Shown here one piece after another: positions 5,185-11,836 of a stretch of DNA of 14,058 nt. A program made the translations under genes and the position numbers. Origin of the DNA: Propionicimonas sp. (lineage in GTDB: Bacteria > Actinomycetota > Actinomycetes > Propionibacteriales > Propionibacteriaceae); contig JAVHXR010000005.1 in the NCBI GenBank assembly GCA_031119515.1, forward strand, positions 7,846 to 21,903. The letters run 5' to 3'. Position 1 is the stretch's first letter, and each line of letters begins with the position of its first letter. The notes beneath the pieces are model-generated. The model did no database searches, was not told the origin of the DNA, and was given only the letters and a program-made list of their open reading frames with translations.

Positions 5185-5578
5185 GAGTACGCAAGAGGCC
5201 GTGATCCGGCCGCTCCAGGTGGGGGACCTGTGCTGTTCCCCGCTGCTGCAGGCCGAGCTCCAGCCATCCGAGGCGCTGGTGCTGGCGGCCGCACTGAAGG
5301 CACTCGCTGATCCCGCCCGGCTGCGGCTGTTGAGCCTCATCCGCTCCGCCGACGGCGGCAGGGCCACGACCGGAGCGCTCGCCGACCAGCTCGGCCTGAC
5401 CCAGCCGACAGTCACCCACCACCTCGGCGCGCTGTTCGAGGCGGGGTTCCTGGAGCGGGAGCGGAACGGCCGCCAGACCTGGTACTGGGTGAACACCGAC
5501 GGGGTGCAGGCGATCCGCCAGCTCCTCGACCCGGTTCCGGCGAGCCGGTTGCTGACCGTCAGGACGAAAGGGGAGTGA
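5183..5578 (+). CDS. arsR: ArsR/SmtB-family arsenic-responsive repressor
   Basis: A 131-aa winged-helix repressor. The core runs from about residue 28 to 105: ALKALADPARLRLLSLI, then the recognition helix LTQPTVTHHLGALFEAGFLERERNG, then the wing RQTWYWVN. A vicinal pair C17-C18 (DLCCSPLL) lies in the N-terminal arm, in the place where the Corynebacterium glutamicum-type ArsR has its As(III)-binding C15-C16. That protein uses a third Cys near residue 55; here there is no other cysteine and position 55 is Ser. ATG 5183 lies 12 bp after a TATGAT -10 box and inside the third operator dyad, so bound repressor would cover the start. The frame is open upstream to 5129, but that sequence is the operator. 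arsM follows after 5 bp, so the two form an operon. Confidence 0.88.
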   Translation: MSTQEAVIRPLQVGDLCCSPLLQAELQPSEALVLAAALKALADPARLRLLSLIRSADGGRATTGALADQLGLTQPTVTHHLGALFEAGFLERERNGRQTWYWVNTDGVQAIRQLLDPVPASRLLTVRTKGE

Positions 5579-5583
5579 TCGGC

Positions 5584-6369
5584 ATGGGTGACAGCGACGA
5601 CGTGCTGGAGCAGGTTCGGGACCGCTATGCCGCGGCGGCGAGGGCTGCGATGGGGACCGGGCGCAGGACCGTCGACATCCTGGACGACCTCGACGGCGGC
5701 GGCAGCGGAAGCTGCTGCGGCGAGGGCGGGTGTGGCGACGTCTTCGGGGCGGCGCTGTACGACGCGGACCAGGCGTCCGCCGCCCCGGCCGAGGCCGTCA
5801 CGGCCAGCCTGGGCTGCGGGAACCCGACCGCCGTCGCCGACCTGCACCCGGGGGAGCGGGTGCTCGACCTCGGCTCCGGCGGGGGTCTGGACGTCCTGCT
5901 GTCGGCGAGGCGGGTCGGGCCGACCGGGTTCGCCTACGGCGTCGACATGACGGACGAGATGCTCGCCCTCGCCCGCGACAACGCCGCCAGGGCCGGGGCC
6001 GCCAATGTCGAGTTCCTCAAGGGCAGGATCGAGCGGGTCCCGCTACCGGCCGGTGCGGTGGACGTGGTGATCTCCAACTGCGTGGTCAACCTGTCGGTCG
6101 ACAAGCCGGCGGTTCTGGCCGAGATGTTCCGCGTCCTCGCTCCCGGCGGCAGGGTCGGGATCTCGGACGTCGTCGCCGAGGACCACCTGAGCCCGGCGGA
6201 CCGGGCGGAGCGGGGTAGCCATGTCGGCTGCGTCGCGGGGGCACTGTCCCGCGCCGAGTGCCTGGACGGCCTCACCGCGGCGGGCTTCACCGACGTGGAG
6301 GTGCGGTTCACCCACGAGGTCGCCCCGCAGAGACACGCTGCGATCGTCAGGGCTGTCAAGCCTGCCTGA
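5584..6369 (+). CDS. arsM: Arsenite S-adenosylmethionine methyltransferase
   Basis: A 261-aa ArsM. The SAM-binding Rossmann core starts with motif I LDLGSGGGLD (94-103), then GVDMTDEML (119-127) and NVEFLKGRIE (141-150). The conserved catalytic cysteines are all visible: C78 in LGCGNP, C166 in SNCVVNL and C216 in VGCVAGAL, corresponding to the three As(III)-binding Cys of characterised ArsM enzymes. An extra cluster C44-C45 and C50 (GSCCGEGGC) lies in the N-terminal arm, as in many bacterial ArsM. The enzyme methylates As(III) to mono-, di- and trimethylarsenicals. ATG 5584 is chosen because AAAGGGGAG lies about 8 bp upstream; GTG 5575 would put this site on the start codon. It is co-transcribed with arsR. 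Confidence 0.93.
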   Translation: MGDSDDVLEQVRDRYAAAARAAMGTGRRTVDILDDLDGGGSGSCCGEGGCGDVFGAALYDADQASAAPAEAVTASLGCGNPTAVADLHPGERVLDLGSGGGLDVLLSARRVGPTGFAYGVDMTDEMLALARDNAARAGAANVEFLKGRIERVPLPAGAVDVVISNCVVNLSVDKPAVLAEMFRVLAPGGRVGISDVVAEDHLSPADRAERGSHVGCVAGALSRAECLDGLTAAGFTDVEVRFTHEVAPQRHAAIVRAVKPA

Positions 6370-6386
6370 GGGCTCAGGGTGGCGGG

Positions 6387-6791
6387 TCAGGCCCCGGGCG
6401 GCAGTTCGGCCAGCAAAGCCTCGACCCGTCGGCGGATCTCGTCCCGGATCGGCCGCACCGCCTCCAGCGGCTGCCCTGCCGGGTCGTCCAGGACCCAGTC
6501 CTCGTAGCGCGTGCCCGGGTAGAACGGGCAGGTGTCGCCACACCCCATTGTGACCACGACGTCGGAGGACCTCACCGCATCGGTGGTGAGGACTTTCGGG
6601 TGCTCTGTGGCTATGTCGATGCCCAGCTCGGCCATCGCCTGGACGGCGACCGGGTTGAGCCGGGCGGCCGGCTCCGAGCCCGCCGAAAGCACCTCCACCC
6701 GGTCGCCACCCAGCGTGCGCAGGAACCCGGCCGCCATCTGCGACCGGCCCGCGTTGTGGATGCAGACGAACAGCACCGTCGGCCTGGCCAC
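6387..6791 (-). CDS. arsC: Arsenate reductase, low-molecular-weight phosphatase type
   Basis: A 134-aa cytoplasmic enzyme that reduces As(V) to As(III). The P-loop is CIHNAGRS with nucleophile C10 and R16 (CX5R). The catalytic Asp loop is WVLDDP (99-104). Two more cysteines, C84 and C88, lie in VTMGCGDTCPFYPG; thioredoxin-coupled ArsC enzymes relay the disulfide through two such Cys, so a thioredoxin or mycothiol/mycoredoxin donor is possible, and the sequence does not settle which. GTG 6791 is chosen because GGAGGTGAGG lies just upstream and because the FVC strand of the LMW phosphatase fold then begins at residue 8. It is convergent with arsM (17-bp gap) and divergent from the ArsR-ArsC fusion. 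Confidence 0.9.
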   Translation of the reverse strand: MARPTVLFVCIHNAGRSQMAAGFLRTLGGDRVEVLSAGSEPAARLNPVAVQAMAELGIDIATEHPKVLTTDAVRSSDVVVTMGCGDTCPFYPGTRYEDWVLDDPAGQPLEAVRPIRDEIRRRVEALLAELPPGA

Positions 6792-6810
6792 GGTCCTCAC
6801 CTCCGTGCGG

Positions 6811-6862
6811 GTCTGGCAGGGGCCAGATAGATCAGTTATCATTGACTCAATAGTCACGGAGG
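6811..6862. promoter_or_regulatory. Divergent arsC / ArsR-ArsC fusion promoter with dyads
   Basis: This AT-rich stretch in the 80-bp intergenic gap includes TGACT (6843-6847) with AGTCA (6852-6856) around CAAT, and a GATA/TATC dyad near 6826-6840. TATCAT (6837-6842) can act as -10 for the fusion gene. GGAGG at 6858-6862 is its ribosome binding site, 9 bp before ATG 6872. The dyads differ from those at the arsP/arsR promoter, which fits a separate regulator for this pair. Confidence 0.4.
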
Positions 6863-6871
6863 TAAATCGGG

Positions 6872-7534
6872 ATGTCAACCGGTCTCTCGGAACGGGCACG
6901 GGCGTACGCCGCTCTCGGTGATCCCGCCCGCCTGGCCATCGCCGACCTGCTCGCCTCCGGCGACCTGTCGTCCGGGGAACTCTCCGCCCGCCTCGGGATT
7001 GCCTCCAACCTGCTCGCCCACCATCTCCGCGTCCTCGAGCGGGCCGGCCTGGTCCTCCGCCGCCGCTCGGAGGGAGACGCCCGCCGGAGCTACCTCCAGC
7101 GCACCGCGGCCTGCCACCGGCTGCTCGGTGGGGGTGCCGTCGCCCGGCCGTCGCGGGTCGCCTTCGTGTGCTCCGGCAACTCCGCGCGATCCCAGCTCGC
7201 CGCGGTGTACTGGCGAAGCGTCAGCGGGATCCCCGCCGTCTCGGCCGGTACCCGTCCGGCCGGCCGGGTGCACCCGCGCGCCATCGCCGTCGCGGCCCGC
7301 CGCGGCCTCGACCTCGCCGATGCGCGGCCGAGGCCGGTGGACGCCGTCCTGACCGGTGAAGAACTGCTGGTGGCGGTGTGCGACCGTGCCTACGAGGAAC
7401 TCCCCGGCCAGCCGCTGCACTGGTCGGTGGCAGACCCGGCGGCGGCCGGAGACCCTGCCTTCGAGGCCGCCTTCGACGACCTCGCCGGCCGGATCGACCG
7501 GCTGGTCGACGGCATCGGACGTGCCCCCGGCTGA
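6872..7534 (+). CDS. ArsR-ArsC fusion: HTH repressor joined to a low-molecular-weight phosphatase/arsenate reductase domain
   Basis: A 220-aa protein of two domains. Residues 4-80 are an ArsR-type winged helix (AYAALGDPARLAIADLLASG, then LSARLGIASNLLAHHLRVLERAGLV). Residues 94-216 are an LMW phosphatase/ArsC domain with P-loop CSGNSARS (C100, R106) and an acid loop WSVADP (D188, P189). Cysteines are C81 at the domain border, C100 and C170 (VAVCDRAYEE). The ArsR part has none of the classical CVC or N-terminal CC sensor pairs. ArsR-ArsC fusions are known from other bacteria. It may repress the adjacent divergent arsC and itself; whether the C-terminal domain is a reductase, a ligand sensor, or both is open. 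The start has GGAGG 9 bp upstream. It ends 25 bp from the convergent MFS gene. Confidence 0.87.
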   Translation: MSTGLSERARAYAALGDPARLAIADLLASGDLSSGELSARLGIASNLLAHHLRVLERAGLVLRRRSEGDARRSYLQRTAACHRLLGGGAVARPSRVAFVCSGNSARSQLAAVYWRSVSGIPAVSAGTRPAGRVHPRAIAVAARRGLDLADARPRPVDAVLTGEELLVAVCDRAYEELPGQPLHWSVADPAAAGDPAFEAAFDDLAGRIDRLVDGIGRAPG

Positions 7535-7559
7535 CGCCCGCGGCGGCGGCTCACCCCTG

Positions 7560-8765
7560 TCACCCTGCGGTCGCCCCACCCTGCCCTGCGGTCGCGGCGG
7601 CCGGGGAGGGCGGACGCAGCACCGCCAGCGCGGGCAGGCAGGCCGCCAGGCTCCCGGCCAGCAGCAGGTAGGCCCAGTTCAGGCTGGTCAGCTCCGCCAC
7701 GATGCCCGGCAGCACCGCCCCCAGGACGGAGGCCGCGTAGTTGAACATGTTGACCCGCGCGATCACCTCGTCGCTGCGTTCCGGCAGCAGCTCGCCGGCC
7801 CGCCCGAAGGCCAGCGGCACCAGGGCCCCGAAGGCCAGCCCGGCGAGGCCGAACCCCGCCAGCGCCGCGGGCAGCGGCCAGCCGAGGGTGAGCAGGGTGG
7901 CTCCGAGGAGACCCGTGACGGTCGCGGCGATCCCGACCGGCAGCCGTCCGAGCCGGCGGACCAGGGGATCGGTGGCAAGCCGGGCGGCGAACACCGCCAC
8001 CAGGTAGCAGGCGTAGCCGACCGGCGCCAGCGCCGCGGGGAGGCCGAGGATGTCCGTGGCGTAGATCGTCCCCCAGCTGGCGACCGCGGTGTCGATCACG
8101 AAGGCGGCGAAGACCAGCAGGCCCACCAGCACCATCGCCCGATAGGGCAGCCTCGCCCGGGCCCGGGGGACGTCGTCGACGCGGTGCGCGGCCCGCTGCC
8201 GGTCGAACCCCCGCCACCCCGCCAGCGCGGCGGCCAGGTGCACCCCCGAGGCCACCAGCAGCACGGCCATCGCAGCCGCCCCGACCGAGAGCGCGACGAC
8301 CGTCAGCAGGGTTGCGAGGATCCCGGCGAGGGTGCCGGCGGCGTACAGCCTCCCGAACACGGGCCGACCGGCCCTGCGCTCGGTGAGCGAGCCCTGCATG
8401 TTCGCGCCCGCGTCCACCAGGCCGAGCCCGGTCGCCATCACCACCAGCGAGGCGATCAGCGGCGCGGCGGCGCCGGACAGCGCGGCTGACGCCAGGCCGG
8501 TCGCCTGGGCGCCGAGGCCGAGCAGCAGGGCGCTGCGGCTCCCGGCCCGGACCGCGATCAGGTTGGCGAGCAGCGAACCCGAGGCGGCGGCGAAGGTCAT
8601 CCCGAGCAGCACGAGCGACAACCCGGTGTCGTCCAGCCCGGCACTGGTGCGAAGCGCCGGCAGGGAGGTCACGACGGCGGCGTAGCCGAATGCCTGCGCG
8701 GCGTACGCCCCGGCCACCGTCCAGGCCTGGCGGAGCACCCCGCCCGTGGTGCGCAGACCCTCCAT
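7560..8765 (-). CDS. Major facilitator superfamily transporter
   Basis: A 401-aa, 12-span membrane protein, Ala/Leu/Gly-rich throughout. The two six-helix halves are joined by a basic cytoplasmic loop near residues 190-210 (GFDRQRAAHRVDDVPRARARLPYRAM). The first half has GLVDAGANMQGSLTERRAGRPVFGRLYAAGTLAG, in the style of YbjJ-like and sugar-efflux-like MFS proteins (GxxDxxxN and the helix 5 Gly-rich motif). The substrate is unknown. It lies next to the ars cluster but convergent with it and with no shared promoter. It does not show the ArsJ plus GAPDH pairing. ATG 8765 has GGGGGGTGA just upstream; the frame is open much further but without hydrophobic character. Confidence 0.85.
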   Translation of the reverse strand: MEGLRTTGGVLRQAWTVAGAYAAQAFGYAAVVTSLPALRTSAGLDDTGLSLVLLGMTFAAASGSLLANLIAVRAGSRSALLLGLGAQATGLASAALSGAAAPLIASLVVMATGLGLVDAGANMQGSLTERRAGRPVFGRLYAAGTLAGILATLLTVVALSVGAAAMAVLLVASGVHLAAALAGWRGFDRQRAAHRVDDVPRARARLPYRAMVLVGLLVFAAFVIDTAVASWGTIYATDILGLPAALAPVGYACYLVAVFAARLATDPLVRRLGRLPVGIAATVTGLLGATLLTLGWPLPAALAGFGLAGLAFGALVPLAFGRAGELLPERSDEVIARVNMFNYAASVLGAVLPGIVAELTSLNWAYLLLAGSLAACLPALAVLRPPSPAAATAGQGGATAG

Positions 8766-8880
8766 GTCACCCCCCGGAGTCCGTCCCAGCACGGCGATTG
8801 TGGGGGCTGGGCCCGGTCCGGAGGAAGACCGGTGACAGTCGCGTCTCATTCCGGCGACCGGCGCGGTACGGGACGAGCCG

Positions 8881-11754
8881 TCAGCCGCAGCCCGGCGCCG
8901 GGGGTGGGTCGCCGCCGACCAGGCGCAGCCGTTCCGCCGACGTGAGCGCTCCACCGGCGCTCGCGCAGGACTGCCTGACCAGGTCCTCGGCAGCGAGCGG
9001 GCGAACGCTGACCAGCGCCGTCTGCGGGTCCGCGCCGAAGTAGGCGGTGACCAGGACGTCGCCGGGGATGAAGGCATAGCTGCGTGGCTCGGCCTCGAAC
9101 CCGGGGGGCACCGGCACGAACACCGAGGGCTGTCCGGTAGCGATGTCGTACAGCTGCAGCCCGGTCCGGGTGGGCAGTCCCACCTCACCCTCCGGCCCCG
9201 CGACCGGCGGCGTCGCCTGCCCGGATCCGGTGCGGGTGCGGGTGCCCGCGCTCGACACCCTGCGCACTGTCCCACCACCCGGGACGGACAGCAGGTCGGC
9301 CGAGCCGTCGACCTGGCTGACGACCAGGGTGCCTCCGGCGAACTCGATGCCGGCGACGAGGGTCCCCGAGGGCCACGAGTGCTCCGCCGCGACGGCTCCG
9401 GTGGCCACTTCGACGACGCGCAGCGTGACCGGCACGCCGGCGTCGAGGTCGTCGGCGGTGTCGGCGGTGTCGAGTTGCGCCAGGTAGCGTCCGTCCGGGC
9501 TGAACCGGGCGAGCTCGAAGCCGGACGGTGCGCTCCCGGCCCCCGACACCGCGAGCAACCGTCCGGTCCGGGCCTCCCTGGTCTGGAGGGTGCCGTCCGA
9601 GGCAGCGACCAGGACGGTGCCGTCACCGGCGTGGGCCGCCACCGCGGCGGCCCGCTCGGCGTCCGGGGCGGCGGCGGGCAGGTCGAGGTGCCAGTGTGCG
9701 ATCCCCCGGGGCAGGCCGGGGACGGGGCCGCCGGGCTCGGAGTCGACCACCAGGACGGTGTCGTCGTCCAGCCAGAGGGGTCCCAGCGGCGCCGGGCCGT
9801 AGCCGTAGTCGAGCGCCGTCGTAGGCAGTGCTGGTGCGGCGGGGTCCAGGAGTGGGACCACCTCGAGCTGCCCGAGGCTGCGCTCCAGGACGGCGAGGCG
9901 GGCGCCGTCGGGCGAGGCCGCGATCGCGGAGTTCCTGGAGTCGACCGCGTACTCGGCCAGGTAGCTGACGCCGCGCGGCTTGAGGGCGGTGGTGGACACG
10001 CCCCGGCCGTGGGCGGTGAGGTCGAGGAACACCAGCCCCGACGCCACCGCCGCGACGGCGGTGGCGTCGGTCAGGAACTCGACCGCGATGATGCCGCTGA
10101 GACCCGGGATGCGGCTCGCCGGCGGACGCCACTGCGACGAGCCGTCCCCGCCCGTCGTGGCGGGGGAGGCCAGCAGGCCGGCGGCGTCGCTGGCGAGGAC
10201 GCGACTCCCGTCCGGGCTGATCGCCAGGTCGAGGACGTCGCTGAGCTGGCCGGGGGCGGTGATCGGTGGGCGGCCCCCGACGCCCTCCAGCGGCCACGCC
10301 TCGACCCGGTCGCCCCCGGTCAGGTCGGCGGCGAGCAGGAAGTCCCCGCGCGGGCTGGTGGCGTAGAACCTGGCGTAGGGCCGCCAGCCCACCTGGTGGG
10401 TGCCGGTGGTGGCCCCGGTGGCAAGGTCGAGGTCGAGCCAGCGCAGGTCGTTGGCCACCAGCCGGAGGGTGTGCTCGTCGGGGAAGGCCAGCCGGTCGGT
10501 GAACTGGGCGTAGGCAGTGGGTGCGTCGGCGGACGGACGGAACGGGTCGGCGAAGCGCGCCACCTCCCGGCCGGAGGCGGTGTCGTAGACCACAAGCGGG
10601 CGATCACCTTCGGCCAGTACCACCGCCGCCCGCCGCCCACTGCCCGACATCGCGGCCGAGTGGTCCAGCTGCGGGCCGGTGGGAATCCGGCGGGTGCCGG
10701 CCACGTCCGCCACGTGGAGTGCCTCCGGCAGCGCGGCGAGCACCACGCCCCCGTCGTCACTCGCGCGCAGCGTGGTCGCCGCCGCCGGCAGGGACAGCCG
10801 CAGCCGGGGGGTCGCGCCGGTCAGGGTCCCGACGGCGACGACGCGGCCGTCGGCCAGCCCGGCGACGACGGTTCTCCCGTCCGCGACGGTGGCGATCGCC
10901 CTGACCGGCGCGTCGAGGGCGGCCACGTGATCGAGGTACGGGCTGGCTACCGCCGTCTCGAGCAGCGCCCGCCGGGTGGCGGGGGAGTCCTCGGTGCGGA
11001 AGCCGTCGACGGCCAGCAGCTGGGCGAGCCTGAGGTCGGTGGGCAGCTGGGCGGTGGCGGCGCTGGCCAGCTGGCGGGCCCGCAGGCTGGTCGCCTGGCG
11101 CAGGACGTCGTCGCGCTGCCGGACGGCGATCACCGAGGCGACCACCGACACCACCAGCAGGCCGCTCAGCGCGACCACCGCCGCCCGGGCCAGCCGGCGG
11201 ACCCGGCGGTGCTGGACGAGGTCCTCGCCGATCAGCTCGTCCCTGTCGACGCCACGGATCGGCGCCGACAGGTCGGCCAGCGCCTCGGCGAAGCGGGGGT
11301 CGCCGATGTCGTCCGGTCCACCGCCGAACCAGCGCAGGTCGAGCCAGCGCGGCTCCTGGGCGAAAGCGGCGACGAGCGACGGCGGCACCGTGCTCGCGGC
11401 ACTGAACCGTCCGGTGGCGTCCTCCCAGGCCAGGTCGCCCTCGTCGAGGACGAGCAGGATGGTGTCGGCGCCCTTGCGGGCGACCCACCACGCCACCTCG
11501 CGGTCGACGTACCCGGACCCGGCGGCGGCGGGGGTGAGCAGCAGGATCAGGCAGCGGGCGCTGGCCAGCCCCTGCTCGATCGCCGGCCACAGGGCCGGGT
11601 TGGTCGACATCGCCCGGTCGTCACGGAAGACCCGGATCGCCCGGCGCTGCCGCCACGGCCGGGCGAACCGCTCCAGCCCGCGCTGCAGCGCGTCCGCCGT
11701 GGCCCCCGAGCCGGCGCGCGCGTAGGAGATGAACGCATCCCAGGCCTTCGCCAT
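8881..11754 (-). CDS. TIR domain - transmembrane - WD40-like beta-propeller protein
   Basis: A 957-aa protein. Residues 5-165 are a TIR domain: first strand WDAFISYARAG, then RAIRVFRDDRAMSTNPALW, then CLILLLTPAAAGSGYVDREVAWW. E86 in DREVAWW sits where the NAD-cleaving TIR enzymes (SARM1 and bacterial defence TIRs) carry their catalytic Glu. Residues 189-211 are one hydrophobic span preceded by RRVRRLAR, so the TIR side should be cytoplasmic and the rest outside. Residues 212-270 (SLRARQLASAATAQLPTDLRLAQLLAVDGF) match the helical linker common before actinobacterial WD40 regions. Residues 275-930 show about a dozen blade-like repeats (SPDGSRVLASD, SPDGARLAVLE, SPDGRYLAQLD). The tail CASAGGALTSAERLRLVGGDPPPAPGC is also typical of that class. 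No AAA/STAND ATPase lies between. ATG 11754 starts directly at the TIR domain. It stands alone on its strand. Confidence 0.85.
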   Translation of the reverse strand: MAKAWDAFISYARAGSGATADALQRGLERFARPWRQRRAIRVFRDDRAMSTNPALWPAIEQGLASARCLILLLTPAAAGSGYVDREVAWWVARKGADTILLVLDEGDLAWEDATGRFSAASTVPPSLVAAFAQEPRWLDLRWFGGGPDDIGDPRFAEALADLSAPIRGVDRDELIGEDLVQHRRVRRLARAAVVALSGLLVVSVVASVIAVRQRDDVLRQATSLRARQLASAATAQLPTDLRLAQLLAVDGFRTEDSPATRRALLETAVASPYLDHVAALDAPVRAIATVADGRTVVAGLADGRVVAVGTLTGATPRLRLSLPAAATTLRASDDGGVVLAALPEALHVADVAGTRRIPTGPQLDHSAAMSGSGRRAAVVLAEGDRPLVVYDTASGREVARFADPFRPSADAPTAYAQFTDRLAFPDEHTLRLVANDLRWLDLDLATGATTGTHQVGWRPYARFYATSPRGDFLLAADLTGGDRVEAWPLEGVGGRPPITAPGQLSDVLDLAISPDGSRVLASDAAGLLASPATTGGDGSSQWRPPASRIPGLSGIIAVEFLTDATAVAAVASGLVFLDLTAHGRGVSTTALKPRGVSYLAEYAVDSRNSAIAASPDGARLAVLERSLGQLEVVPLLDPAAPALPTTALDYGYGPAPLGPLWLDDDTVLVVDSEPGGPVPGLPRGIAHWHLDLPAAAPDAERAAAVAAHAGDGTVLVAASDGTLQTREARTGRLLAVSGAGSAPSGFELARFSPDGRYLAQLDTADTADDLDAGVPVTLRVVEVATGAVAAEHSWPSGTLVAGIEFAGGTLVVSQVDGSADLLSVPGGGTVRRVSSAGTRTRTGSGQATPPVAGPEGEVGLPTRTGLQLYDIATGQPSVFVPVPPGFEAEPRSYAFIPGDVLVTAYFGADPQTALVSVRPLAAEDLVRQSCASAGGALTSAERLRLVGGDPPPAPGCG

Positions 11755-11822
11755 CCTGCATTCTGGACCGGCCCGGCCCCGCGGCGATAGGGACGGCGCG
11801 CGCGGTCGCCCCGCGGCGCTGC

Positions 11823-11828
11823 TAGGTT
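11823..11828 (+). promoter_or_regulatory. -10 box (TAGGTT) of a leaderless promoter
   Basis: TAGGTT ends 8 bp before GTG 11837, and no Shine-Dalgarno sequence precedes the start. This is the same layout as at 1091 and 1269, and it favours GTG 11837 over the in-frame GTG at 11831. Confidence 0.4.
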
Positions 11829-11836
11829 CGGTGGGC

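Noticed and set aside
5575..5583. GTG 5575 as arsM start, overlapping the arsR stop
   Set aside because: The AAAGGGGAG ribosome binding site would then touch the start codon; ATG 5584 has proper spacing.
7535..8765. MFS gene as ArsJ or part of the ars operon
   Set aside because: It is convergent with the ars genes, no GAPDH partner is present, and its motifs look YbjJ-like.
9379..11790. Open frame of ~800 codons on the plus strand antisense to the TIR-propeller gene
   Set aside because: Its product is low-complexity Gly/Arg/Gln/Val with no domain; it is the usual high-GC shadow of a long real gene on the other strand.
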